Assembly (NCBI GenBank): GCA_029077825.1
Contig: JAQNCT010000007.1
Span: 1-64,000, forward strand
Source: Acidocella sp.
GTDB lineage: Bacteria; Pseudomonadota; Alphaproteobacteria; Acetobacterales; Acetobacteraceae
Direction of reading: 5' to 3'
Length of the DNA stretch: 64,000 nt
Below the pieces are notes generated by a model that was given only the letters and a program-made list of their open reading frames with translations, searched no databases and was not told the DNA's origin. Below, in pieces: positions 35,538-44,870 of the stretch. A program made the translations under genes and the position numbers. Numbering within the stretch: the first letter of the stretch is position 1; each line of letters opens with the position of its first letter.

Positions 35538-36458
35538 ATGCGAATTTTTAATGATTGGCGGGGTTTGCAGGCAACTGCCCGCGGGGCCGCCGTGGCCTTG
35601 GGTAATTTTGATGGTGTGCATCTGGGCCATGCCGCGGTGGTGCGGGCTGTGCACGCCGCCCGGCCAGACCGTAAACTGGCGGTGCTGACCTTTGAGCCGC
35701 ACCCAAGGCAGTTTTTCCGCCCGCAGGATGCGCCGTTCCGCCTGACATTGAGCCATGAAAAAATAGTAGCGCTGGCGGCGCTGGGGGTGGATTATGTTTA
35801 TCAGCTAAATTTTGATGAGGCGTTCTCGCACCTTACCGCCGCGCAATTTATGCGCGACGTGCTGTTTGAGGGGCTGGGGGCGGCGCATCTGGCCTGCGGG
35901 GCGGATTTTGCCTTTGGCCACCGGCGCGGCGGCGATGTGGCGTATTTGGGCCAACAGGCTGAGGCGTTAGGCATGGGGCTGAGCATCGTGCCGGCGGTGA
36001 GCGATGCTGAGGGGCCCATTTCCTCAACCCGCATCCGCCGGCTGTTGCAGGATGGCTACCCGGAGCGCGCAGCCGCTTTGTTGGGGCGGGCGCACACCAT
36101 AAGGGGTGAGGTGGTGCATGGCGATAAAAGGGGCCGGACCATTGGGTTTCCCACCGCCAATATTTACTTACACCAGCATCTGGAGCCTTGCCGGGGGGTG
36201 TATGCCATTACCGCCGCCCTGCCAGGCGGGCAGGTGGCCAAAGGGGTGGCCAACATCGGCCAGCGGCCCACAGTAGGCGGGCTGGAGCCCAGGCTGGAGG
36301 CGCATTTGTTTGATTATGAGGGGGATTTATACGGCCATGAGGTGACCGTGGCGCTGCATCATTTTCTGCGTGAGGAGAAAAAATTCGGCTCATTTGAGGA
36401 ATTAAAGGGCCAGATTTTGCAAGACGCTGCCCAGGCGCGGGCGATGCTTGACAAGTAA
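35538..36458 (+). CDS. ribF: Bifunctional riboflavin kinase / FAD synthetase
   Basis: 306 residues from the ATG at 35538. The N-terminal FMN adenylyltransferase domain has ALGNFDGVHLGHAAV (about 21) and ISSTRIRRLL (about 164); the C-terminal flavokinase domain has GDKRGRTIGFPTANIYL (about 195-211) and RPTVGG. Makes FMN and FAD from riboflavin. No FMN riboswitch was seen upstream, in the 106 bases shared with the divergent DUF2125 gene. ileS follows after 25 bases. Confidence 0.95.
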   Translation: MRIFNDWRGLQATARGAAVALGNFDGVHLGHAAVVRAVHAARPDRKLAVLTFEPHPRQFFRPQDAPFRLTLSHEKIVALAALGVDYVYQLNFDEAFSHLTAAQFMRDVLFEGLGAAHLACGADFAFGHRRGGDVAYLGQQAEALGMGLSIVPAVSDAEGPISSTRIRRLLQDGYPERAAALLGRAHTIRGEVVHGDKRGRTIGFPTANIYLHQHLEPCRGVYAITAALPGGQVAKGVANIGQRPTVGGLEPRLEAHLFDYEGDLYGHEVTVALHHFLREEKKFGSFEELKGQILQDAAQARAMLDK

Positions 36459-36483
36459 GCCGTTCCCCTCAATCCCATGCGCC

Positions 36484-39228
36484 ATGAGTGATGCACCGAC
36501 TGACTATAAAGCAACCGTTTTCCTGCCCCGTACGGAATTTCCGATGCGCGGCGATTTACCCACCCGCGAGCCGCAGGCGCTGGCCCGCTGGGAGGCGATG
36601 GGCATGTGGGATAAATTGCGTGCGGCCGCCAAGGGTAAGCCGCCCTTCATTCTGCATGACGGCCCGCCGTATGCGAACGGTAATCTGCACATCGGCCACG
36701 CGCTTAATAAAATTCATAAGGACGTCATCAACCGCGCCCAGCAGATGGCAGGGCGGGATGCCAACTATATTCCCGGTTGGGACTGCCATGGCCTGCCGAT
36801 TGAGTGGAAGGTTGAAGAAAAATACCGTGCCAAGAAACTTGATAAGGATGAGGTGCCGGTACTGGAGTTCCGGCGCGAGTGCCGCGAGTATGCGCAACAC
36901 TGGCTGAATGTGCAGGCGGAGGAATTCAAGCGCCTCGGCGTGGCGGGCGATTGGGCGCACCGGTATGCCACGATGGATTTTGAATCCGAGGCGTTGATTG
37001 CCGGTGAGATTGGGAAGTTTTTGCTGAATGGCGCGCTGTATCGTGGTTTGCGCCCGGTGATGTGGAGCCCGGTTGAAAAAACCGCTCTGGCAGAGGCGGA
37101 AGTTGAGTATCATGATAAAAAGGATACCGCGATTTACGTGCGGTTCCGCGCTGTGGATGCCGCTGAAAGCATTGTGATCTGGACCACCACGCCGTGGACG
37201 ATTCCCGGCAACCGAGGTTTGGCGGCGGGGCCTGAGCTGGATTACGTGCGCGTGCGCGTGGATGCTACTGCGGAAGGTTCGCTGGCCGTGCCCGGTGAGG
37301 TGCTGATTATCTCGCAGGAATTGCTGGCGGATGTTTGCGCCAAGGTTGGTATTGCTGCGCATACGGTGCTGGAAAACTTCAAGGGCATTACGCTTAAGGA
37401 CATGCGCTTCCACCATCCGCTGGCGCAGATCCATGAAGGCTATAATTTCTCGGTTCAGGTGATGCTGGGTGATTTCGTAACCATGGAAGCCGGAACAGGC
37501 ATTGTTCACATGGCGCCGGGCCATGGTGAAGATGATTTTGCGCTGTGCAAAGCGAATGGAATATTGGTTCCTGACACCGTTGCCGATGATGGGACGTACT
37601 ACCCTTCCGTGCCGCTGTTTGCCGGCGTGCATGTTTACAAAGCCGCTGACCCGGTTTGTGCGGCACTCACCCAGGCTGGTGCGTTATTGCACCGCGCCGA
37701 GTTTATGCATTCCTACCCGCATTCATGGCGCTCCAAAGCGCCGCTGATTTACCGAGCGACAGCGCAATGGTTTATTCGGATGGACGGGGAAAAAGCCATC
37801 CGTGCGCAGGCCCTGGCCGCGATTGATGCCACGCATTTTGTGCCGGAAATTGGCCGCAACCGCATTCGCTCGATGGTGGAATCGCGCCCTGATTGGTGTA
37901 TTTCACGCCAGCGGGCCTGGGGGGTTCCGATTGCGATTTTTGTTGATAAACATACGCATGAACCCCTGCGTGATGCGGCGGTGATGGCGCGGATTGTGGA
38001 GATTTTCAAAACCGAAGGGGCGGATGCCTGGTACGCCCGCCCGGCGCAGGATTTTCTGGGTGATGACTACAAGGCTGACGATTATGAGCAGATAATGGAT
38101 GTGGTGGATGTCTGGTTTGAATCCGGCTCCACCCACGCTTTTGTGCTGGCAGCGCGCGGCCTGCCGGTGCCGGCTGATGTGTATCTGGAGGGGTCAGACC
38201 AGCATCGTGGGTGGTTCCAGGCATCGCTGTTGGAATCAGTCGGCGCCCAAGGTTTTGCGCCGTTCAAGGCGATTGTGACGGATGGGTTTGTGCTGGATGA
38301 GCAGGGCCGCAAAATGTCAAAATCAATGGGCAATGTAACCGCCCCACAGGAGGTGAACGACAAATACGGCGCTGATATTTTGCGGCTGTGGGTGATGAAT
38401 TCTGATACCTCGGAAGATTTGCGCATCGGCCCGGAAATTCTCAAGCAGCAGGCCGAACTTTACCGGCGTTTGCGCAATACGCTGCGCTGGATTTTAGGCT
38501 CGCTGGATGGGTTTACCGAGGCTGAAAAACTGCCCGAGGCGGCATTTCCAGAGCTGGAAAAACTAATGCTGCACCGGTTGTGGGAGCTTGATGCGCTGGT
38601 GCAACAAGCAATCATCAGCCATGATTGGACCGGCGTTTACCCTGCCATTCATCATTTTTGCGCCACGGATTTATCAGCGTTCTATTTCGATATTCGCAAA
38701 GATGCGTTGTATTGTGATCGCGCCGGTTCCCAAAAGCGCCGCGCCTGCCGTACGGTTTTAGACATATTGCACCGCTGCCTTACCGCCTGGCTGGCTCCGG
38801 CGTTGCCCTTTACCGCAGAGGAATCCTGGGTGTCGCGCTTTGGTGAGAGTGTCTCGGTGCATCTGACCTTGTTCCCGGAAATTCCGGCGGCGTGGCGCGA
38901 TGATGCGCTTGCTGAAACCTGGGCTGGCATTCGCGCCCAGCGCAGTGATATCACCGGTGCTATCGAGGCCATGCGGCGGGATAAAACCATTGGCTCCTCA
39001 TTGCAGGCGGTTGCGGTTATTTCCCCTGCGGCAAAAAATCTCTTGGGCGATGATGCCACCTGGGCTGATATCTGCATCACCTCGGGGGCTGGTTTGGGCG
39101 ATGCTAACGGTGCGGCAATGGCCCCCGGCACTAAATGTGAACGCTGCTGGCGTGTTCTCCCCGAGGTCGGTGAAAACAAAACCCATCCCACATTATGTAT
39201 TCGCTGCTGCGAGGCTGTGGCACCATGA
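36484..39228 (+). CDS. ileS: Isoleucyl-tRNA synthetase
   Basis: 914 residues from the ATG at 36484. Class Ia motifs: HIGHALNKIHKD (HIGH, about 69) and GRKMSKSMGN (KMSKS, about 609); the editing CP1 domain lies between, with WTTTPWTIPGN (about 238). The C-terminal zinc site is CERCWRVLPE...CIRCCEA. DGPPYANGNLH and WDCHGLPIE are diagnostic. lspA overlaps its stop in ATGA, a conserved ileS-lspA arrangement. Confidence 0.98.
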   Translation: MSDAPTDYKATVFLPRTEFPMRGDLPTREPQALARWEAMGMWDKLRAAAKGKPPFILHDGPPYANGNLHIGHALNKIHKDVINRAQQMAGRDANYIPGWDCHGLPIEWKVEEKYRAKKLDKDEVPVLEFRRECREYAQHWLNVQAEEFKRLGVAGDWAHRYATMDFESEALIAGEIGKFLLNGALYRGLRPVMWSPVEKTALAEAEVEYHDKKDTAIYVRFRAVDAAESIVIWTTTPWTIPGNRGLAAGPELDYVRVRVDATAEGSLAVPGEVLIISQELLADVCAKVGIAAHTVLENFKGITLKDMRFHHPLAQIHEGYNFSVQVMLGDFVTMEAGTGIVHMAPGHGEDDFALCKANGILVPDTVADDGTYYPSVPLFAGVHVYKAADPVCAALTQAGALLHRAEFMHSYPHSWRSKAPLIYRATAQWFIRMDGEKAIRAQALAAIDATHFVPEIGRNRIRSMVESRPDWCISRQRAWGVPIAIFVDKHTHEPLRDAAVMARIVEIFKTEGADAWYARPAQDFLGDDYKADDYEQIMDVVDVWFESGSTHAFVLAARGLPVPADVYLEGSDQHRGWFQASLLESVGAQGFAPFKAIVTDGFVLDEQGRKMSKSMGNVTAPQEVNDKYGADILRLWVMNSDTSEDLRIGPEILKQQAELYRRLRNTLRWILGSLDGFTEAEKLPEAAFPELEKLMLHRLWELDALVQQAIISHDWTGVYPAIHHFCATDLSAFYFDIRKDALYCDRAGSQKRRACRTVLDILHRCLTAWLAPALPFTAEESWVSRFGESVSVHLTLFPEIPAAWRDDALAETWAGIRAQRSDITGAIEAMRRDKTIGSSLQAVAVISPAAKNLLGDDATWADICITSGAGLGDANGAAMAPGTKCERCWRVLPEVGENKTHPTLCIRCCEAVAP

Positions 39229-39716
39229 ACCGCCGTGCGGCTGGCATTGTTCTGGGCAGCGTCATCCTGGCGGCTGATCAGGCTAGTAAGTACGCCGTGC
39301 TGCACCAGCTTGGCCTTACTGACGGGCATTTCCTGGTATTATTGCCGGTGTTGAATTTTGTGCTGGTGTGGAATCACGGGGTTACCTTTGGCATGTTTAA
39401 TGGGCTGGGGGGTTTTGGCATTATTTTGCTGGCGGGCGTCGCGCTGGCGGTGGTTACAGCACTCGGTGTGTGGCTGTGGAATACCGAGCGCTTGGTGACC
39501 ACGCTGGCCATCGGCGCGATTGCCGGTGGCGCGATTGGCAATGTTTTGGACCGTTTGCGCTACGGCGCGGTGGTGGATTTCATCCAGGCTCATATCGGCA
39601 CCTATTCTTGGTACGTATTTAATGTGGGGGATGCGGCGATTGTGTGCGGGGTGGGGGTATTGATGGCCGAGAGCCTGTTGCGAGGAAACCCAACCGGCGA
39701 TAGGAAGGCATCATGA
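39225..39716 (+). CDS. lspA: Lipoprotein signal peptidase (prolipoprotein, type II)
   Basis: 163 residues, four membrane segments. Catalytic Asp residues are in GNVLDRLRYGAVVDF (about 106) and FNVGDAAI (about 130); the conserved NHGVTFGMF motif is present. It cleaves diacylglyceryl-modified prolipoproteins such as the several predicted in this window. An ATG at 39225 overlapping the ileS stop gives the standard length; a longer reading to 39195 was rejected. Confidence 0.96.
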   Translation: MNRRAAGIVLGSVILAADQASKYAVLHQLGLTDGHFLVLLPVLNFVLVWNHGVTFGMFNGLGGFGIILLAGVALAVVTALGVWLWNTERLVTTLAIGAIAGGAIGNVLDRLRYGAVVDFIQAHIGTYSWYVFNVGDAAIVCGVGVLMAESLLRGNPTGDRKAS

Positions 39717-40276
39717 AACGCAATCAAATCATCACCGGCCTGGCTGCCTTGTCGCTATCCATCACGCTTGCCGGGTGCGGCGGCGAGGGGATCAAGAAAA
39801 CCTTCGGGCTGGAAGCCAACCCGCCGGATGCTTTCGATGTCGGCACCCAGGCGCCGCTTTCGCTGCCGCCGGAACTGGGCGTGCTGCCTTCGCCAAACCC
39901 AGGCGAGCCGCGCCCGCAGCAGGTGGATGCCGCCCAGCAAGGGCTGGTTGCCATCTCCCCAGCTTCGGCGTTGCCACCCTCGAGCAGTTCGGCCACCGGT
40001 GGCCAGCAGGCCTTGTTACAGGCCACCGGGCCAACCCCGCCGTCAGGTATCCGGGCGGATGTGAACCAGTCAGCGATGATTGCCTCCAAGCCGCCGGGCT
40101 TTGTATCGCGCCTGATGGGTAATGGCCCCACCCCGCCGCCGACAGTTGATGCCAGCGCCGAGGCCCGCCGTTTGCAGGAAAACCAAGCCCTTGGTCAGCC
40201 GGTTACCACCGGGAGCACGCCGCAGCAGACCACCCAAAGCCCGGGCCTGTTGAGCCGGTTCATGAATATTTTCTGA
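39713..40276 (+). CDS. DUF3035 lipoprotein (downstream of lspA)
   Basis: 187 residues beginning with a lipoprotein signal peptide, lipobox LAGC (Cys-22). The mature N-terminus FGLEANPPDAFDVGTQAPLS, then LPPEL..LPSPNPGEPRPQ, is the DUF3035 signature of alphaproteobacteria. Rich in Pro, Gln, Ser and probably disordered. DUF3035 proteins are placed in outer-membrane assembly by some annotations; the function is unproven. ATGA overlap with lspA. Confidence 0.85.
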   Translation: MKRNQIITGLAALSLSITLAGCGGEGIKKTFGLEANPPDAFDVGTQAPLSLPPELGVLPSPNPGEPRPQQVDAAQQGLVAISPASALPPSSSSATGGQQALLQATGPTPPSGIRADVNQSAMIASKPPGFVSRLMGNGPTPPPTVDASAEARRLQENQALGQPVTTGSTPQQTTQSPGLLSRFMNIF

Positions 40277-40370
40277 GCTTTAAGGGGTTTAGGCTGGCAG
40301 CATGGTGGCCGCGGGGGGCGTAAGCCTAGGCGGCGACATTACGTCTCGACATAAAAGGCGGATGGCGGTA

Positions 40371-40390
40371 GTCATACGCATTGTCATACG
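40371..40390. promoter_or_regulatory. Putative operator: GTCATACG direct repeats before the AbrB-Doc pair
   Basis: GTCATACG occurs at 40371-40378 and 40383-40390, a 12-base period, ending 10 bases before the antitoxin ATG. Directly repeated words beside a toxin-antitoxin start suggest autoregulation. A weaker CGACAT pair (40334, 40348) lies further upstream. Confidence 0.45.
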
Positions 40391-40400
40391 TTGAGGCCCC

Positions 40401-40628
40401 ATGAACCATGTCGTCATCCGCAAACAAGGTAATTCTGTAGGCATTGCGTTGCCGTTGGAAACGCGCATCCGGGCTGGGCTGGAAGTCGGGCAGGAAATGA
40501 CGATCATCGAACTGGCCGACGGGATCAAGCTGGTGAAGCGCAGTGCAGCGCTGGAGCGGCAGTTGGGGCTGGCGCAGCAAGTTCTGCGTGAGCAAGCTGA
40601 GGCTTTGCTGGAGCTGGCTAAACGCTAA
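40401..40628 (+). CDS. AbrB/MazE-type antitoxin
   Basis: 75 residues. The swapped-hairpin AbrB/SpoVT fold is indicated by VIRKQGNSVGIALPLE (about 5-20), AGLEVGQEMTI and LADGIKLVKR; the C-terminal helix (about 48-75) would bind the toxin. GAGG precedes the ATG. It is paired with a Doc toxin, whose more common partner is Phd; AbrB-type partners for Doc also occur. Confidence 0.85.
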   Translation: MNHVVIRKQGNSVGIALPLETRIRAGLEVGQEMTIIELADGIKLVKRSAALERQLGLAQQVLREQAEALLELAKR

Positions 40629-40642
40629 ACCCGCCAGAGTTT

Positions 40643-41020
40643 GTGGCGGCGGACGTGGTGATGTATCTGCATGACCAATCCATCCGCGCTTATGGGGGCT
40701 ATCACGGCGTGCGTGATGCAGCGCTGCTCGCCAGTGCGTTGAACCGGCCGCACGACAAGCTTGATTATAATTGCCGCGCGGATTTTCCGGACCTGGCGGC
40801 AGCCTATGCCTTTGGTATTGCCAAAAACCATGCGTTTATTGACGGTAATAAGCGTACCGCCTGGGCGGTGTGCGTGTTGTTTTTGAAGCTGAACGGCATC
40901 GAAGTCAGTGTGCCACCCGACGATGTGGTAGAAACGATGGTGGCGCTGGCCACCAGCGCTATCAGCGAGGCGGATTTTGCGCGTTGGTTGAGCCGTGGAT
41001 GCCAGCCGGTGCCGACATGA
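40643..41020 (+). CDS. doc: Doc-type (Fic fold) toxin
   Basis: 125 residues. The Fic/Doc active-site motif HAFIDGNKRTAW (about 58-69) matches HxFxDGNKRxxx, and GVRDAALLASALNRP is typical of Doc. Doc phosphorylates EF-Tu and halts translation. The GTG at 40643 gives MAADVVMYLHDQ; the frame is open back to 40622, so a slightly longer start is possible. It begins 14 bases after the antitoxin stop. Confidence 0.9.
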   Translation: MAADVVMYLHDQSIRAYGGYHGVRDAALLASALNRPHDKLDYNCRADFPDLAAAYAFGIAKNHAFIDGNKRTAWAVCVLFLKLNGIEVSVPPDDVVETMVALATSAISEADFARWLSRGCQPVPT

Positions 41021-41132
41021 CGGACAGGTTTCGCCAAGCCACCCTCAAACGACATTAAATTACCTAAAACTGCCTCAGAACATGCCAGATAGCCAGGCTG
41101 CGCACGGTGACAGTGACCGCAAAACGTAATAG

Positions 41133-42194
<1,062 letters not shown>

Positions 42195-42224
42195 CCAGCC
42201 GCAACCAAACGGGCTGCCATCAAC

Positions 42225-42264
42225 AAACCGCTCCGGCCATGCGTCCGGGGCGGTTTTGTATTTT
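42225..42264 (+). terminator. Rho-independent terminator of ilvC
   Basis: AAACCGCTCCGG, an 8-base loop and CCGGGGCGGTTT form a 12-bp stem with one G-T pair, followed by TGTATTTT. It lies about 30 bases past the ilvC stop. Confidence 0.85.
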
Positions 42265-42289
42265 GCGCATTCATGTTTTATGGCGGGTG

Positions 42290-42712
42290 ATGTTGCATTT
42301 AATCAAACTGGCGGTGGGTGTGCGCGATATTGCGCATCTGGCGCAAATCCAGGCAGGGCGAATGGCGCTTGACCCGCCGCTGCGCCACCAAACCCGCAAT
42401 GTGCCAAAGCGGGCTGAGGAGATTGTGGCTGGCGGGTCAATTTACTGGGTGATCCAGCGGGCGGTGGTGGTTCGCCAACGGGTTTTGGAAATCCGGCGGG
42501 AAAGCTGGGATGATGGCTCAGCCTGTGCGGGGCTGGTGTTAGACCCGGCGTTGGTGCGGGTTGCAGCACGGGCGATGAAGCCGTTTCAAGGTTGGCGCTA
42601 CCTCACCCCGGCTGATGCACCGGCGGATATTGGGGAGGGTGGCGCGGCACAGGGGGTGGATGAGCTACCGGCGGCAATGCGGCTGGCGCTTACGCATCTA
42701 GCACTTTTGTAA
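42290..42712 (+). CDS. DUF1489 family protein
   Basis: 140 residues. LHLIKLAVGV, LRHQTRNVPKRAEEIVAGGS, YWVIQRAVVVRQRVLEIR and the C-terminal KPFQGWRYLTPADAPADI match DUF1489, a conserved alphaproteobacterial family of unknown function. The ATG at 42290 gives the standard MLHLIKL; the frame runs back into the ilvC terminator without family similarity. No catalytic motif is obvious. Confidence 0.88.
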   Translation: MLHLIKLAVGVRDIAHLAQIQAGRMALDPPLRHQTRNVPKRAEEIVAGGSIYWVIQRAVVVRQRVLEIRRESWDDGSACAGLVLDPALVRVAARAMKPFQGWRYLTPADAPADIGEGGAAQGVDELPAAMRLALTHLALL

Positions 42713-42776
42713 TTGCGTGTAATTGACAGTCACGGCCTGCATGGCTACGCCGCGCGGGTTCATAGGAGACGCTTAC

Positions 42777-43733
42777 ATGGCAGTTAATGCCTTTATTTTT
42801 CCTGGCCAGGGCAGCCAGTCGGTTGGTATGGGCCGGGATTTAGCGGCGGCGTTTGCCCCGGCACGTGAGGTGTTTGAGGAAGTTGATGAGGTTTTGAAGC
42901 AGAAGCTGAGTAAGCTGATGTTTGAAGGCCCGACTGAGGACCTTACCCTGACCGAAAATGCGCAGCCAGCGCTAATGGCGGTGTCTCTGGCAGTGCTGCG
43001 GGTTTTGCAAGCTGAGGGCCAGGTGAATTTGAAGGCCAAGGCCATTGTGGTGGCCGGGCATTCGCTGGGTGAATATAGCGCGCTGGCGGCGGCGGGGTCT
43101 TTTAGTGTGGCCGAGGCGGCGGCGTTATTAAAGTTGCGTGGGCAGTCAATGCAGGCGGCGGTGGCGCCGGGTGTGGGTGCCATGGCAGCCTTGCTGGGCG
43201 TTGAGATGGCCATGGCGCAAGAGATTTGCACCGAGGCCGCCAACGGCCCCGATGGGCATGAGGAAGTGGGCTGCGCCAATGATAATGGCGGCGGCCAGGT
43301 GGTGATTTCAGGCATCAAGGCGGCGGTGGAGCGGGCGATTGAGATTGCCAAGGCGAAGGGCGTGAAGCGCGCCATGCTGCTGCCGGTTTCGGCCCCGTTT
43401 CATTGCCAGTTGATGCAGCCAGCAGCGCTTGCCATGCGCCAGGCACTGGAGAGCACCCGCCCGCGCGCGCCGATGGTGCCGCTGATAGCCAATGTAACAG
43501 CCGCCAAAGTAACTGACCCCAGCCTGATTGCGCAATTATTGGTGGAACAAGTTACCGGCACGGTGCGTTGGCGCGAATCGGTTGAGAGTATGGTGGATTT
43601 CGGTGTTGATAGGTTCATCGAGCTTGGCGCGGGCAAGGTACTGGCTGGTCTGGTAAAGCGGATTGCGCCGGAGGCTCCCACCCTCTCGGTTGGCTCGCCG
43701 GCTGATATTGAAGCCTTATTGAAGGTGCTGTGA
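42777..43733 (+). CDS. fabD: Malonyl-CoA:ACP transacylase
   Basis: 318 residues. FPGQGSQSVGMG N-terminus; the nucleophile Ser is in AGHSLGEYSALAA (about 96-108), and the partner His in SAPFHCQLMQPA. It loads malonate onto ACP for fatty-acid synthesis. AGGAG (42762-42766) is placed 10 bases before the ATG. A frame extension to 42723 lacks family similarity. First gene of the fab cluster. Confidence 0.97.
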   Translation: MAVNAFIFPGQGSQSVGMGRDLAAAFAPAREVFEEVDEVLKQKLSKLMFEGPTEDLTLTENAQPALMAVSLAVLRVLQAEGQVNLKAKAIVVAGHSLGEYSALAAAGSFSVAEAAALLKLRGQSMQAAVAPGVGAMAALLGVEMAMAQEICTEAANGPDGHEEVGCANDNGGGQVVISGIKAAVERAIEIAKAKGVKRAMLLPVSAPFHCQLMQPAALAMRQALESTRPRAPMVPLIANVTAAKVTDPSLIAQLLVEQVTGTVRWRESVESMVDFGVDRFIELGAGKVLAGLVKRIAPEAPTLSVGSPADIEALLKVL

Positions 43734-44470
43734 TGTTTGATCTGACAGGTAAAACCGCTCTGGTTACGGGCGCAACCGGCGGCATCGGCGGTGAGATTGC
43801 GCGCGCTTTGCACCGCCAGGGCGCGGTTGTGGCTCTTTCCGGCACCAGGGCGGCAGCGCTTGAGGCGCTGGCGGCTGAATTAGGCGCGCGCGTGCATGTG
43901 TGCCCGGCGGATTTGTCTGACCCTGACGCCGCGGCGGCGTTGATTGCCACGGCTGAGGCGGCGATGGGGAAAGTGGATATTCTGGTGAACAACGCCGGGC
44001 TGACCAAGGATGGCCTGGCGCTGCGGATGAGTGACGCCGATTGGGCGAAGGTGCTGGATGTTGATTTGGCAGCGCCCTTCCGGCTTTGTCGGGCGGCGTT
44101 GAAGTTCATGCTGCGCCGCAAGGCCGGGCGCATTATTAATATTGGCAGCGTGGTGGGCTCCACCGGCAACCCAGGTCAGGCGAATTATGCGGCGGCGAAG
44201 GCAGGCCTGCTGGGGCTGACCAAGGCGCTGGCGCAGGAAGTGGCATCACGTGGGATTACGGTGAATTTGGTGGCCCCTGGCTTTATTGAAACGCCGATGA
44301 CCGATGCTCTGACCGATGCGCAGCGGGCGGCTTTGGCCGAGAAAATCCCTCTGGGGCGGTTGGGCTTGCCCGCCGATATCGCTGCCAGCGTGGTGTATCT
44401 GGCCTCTGATGAAGCCGCCTGGACTACCGGGGCCACGCTGCATGTCAACGGTGGCATGGCTATGCTGTAG
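43733..44470 (+). CDS. fabG: 3-oxoacyl-ACP reductase
   Basis: 245 residues, short-chain dehydrogenase. TGATGGIGGEIARA (NADP site, about 13), NNAGLTKD (about 85), catalytic Ser at IGSVVGSTGNPG, and YAAAKAGLLGL (Tyr-x3-Lys, about 150). Reduces 3-oxoacyl-ACP. The ATG at 43733 overlaps the fabD stop in TGATG. Confidence 0.96.
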   Translation: MFDLTGKTALVTGATGGIGGEIARALHRQGAVVALSGTRAAALEALAAELGARVHVCPADLSDPDAAAALIATAEAAMGKVDILVNNAGLTKDGLALRMSDADWAKVLDVDLAAPFRLCRAALKFMLRRKAGRIINIGSVVGSTGNPGQANYAAAKAGLLGLTKALAQEVASRGITVNLVAPGFIETPMTDALTDAQRAALAEKIPLGRLGLPADIAASVVYLASDEAAWTTGATLHVNGGMAML

Positions 44471-44543
44471 CTGCTGTTGGCGGCGCCGAATAAACCGTGC
44501 TAAGCGCCCCCGGATACCAAAGTTAACCAAAATGTTTTAAACT

Positions 44544-44560
44544 CTGTATGGACCATACAG
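44544..44560. promoter_or_regulatory. Perfect palindrome CTGTATGG-A-CCATACAG upstream of acpP
   Basis: An 8-base perfect inverted repeat around one central base, 36 bases before the acpP ATG in the 126-base gap after fabG. Position and symmetry are those of an operator for a dimeric repressor or activator, or a site at a promoter. No matching known fatty-acid regulator box (FadR, FabR) is recognised. Confidence 0.5.
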
Positions 44561-44596
44561 TTTCCACCCACCCGAGATGCAGGAAAGTGAACTTAG

Positions 44597-44836
44597 ATGA
44601 CTGAAATCGCCGACAAGGTTAAGAAAATTGTTGTCGAGCATCTGGGTGTCGACGAAGCCAAAGTCACACCAGAAGCCTCTTTTATTGACGATCTGGGCGC
44701 TGACAGCCTTGATACTGTTGAGCTGGTGATGGCGTTTGAAGAAGCGTTCGGCGTTGAAATTCCGGAAGACGCGGCAGAGAAAATTACCACCGTTAAAGAC
44801 GCCGTTGATTATATCGAGAAGCAAAAAGCCGAGTAA
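44597..44836 (+). CDS. acpP: Acyl carrier protein
   Basis: 79 residues, acidic. The phosphopantetheine Ser is in [17 protein letters not shown] (Ser about 38). Carries growing acyl chains in fatty-acid synthesis. Followed by fabF after 34 bases. Confidence 0.98.
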   Translation: MTEIADKVKKIVVEHLGVDEAKVTPEASFIDDLGADSLDTVELVMAFEEAFGVEIPEDAAEKITTVKDAVDYIEKQKAE

Positions 44837-44870
44837 TTCGGCTTATCGGGGCGTCTGGGAGTTTTAGCAT

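Noticed and set aside
36556-37632. 358-codon open frame on the minus strand
   Set aside because: Lies wholly inside ileS, whose motifs are unmistakable; the translation is His/Arg-rich, as expected of antisense to a GC-rich gene.
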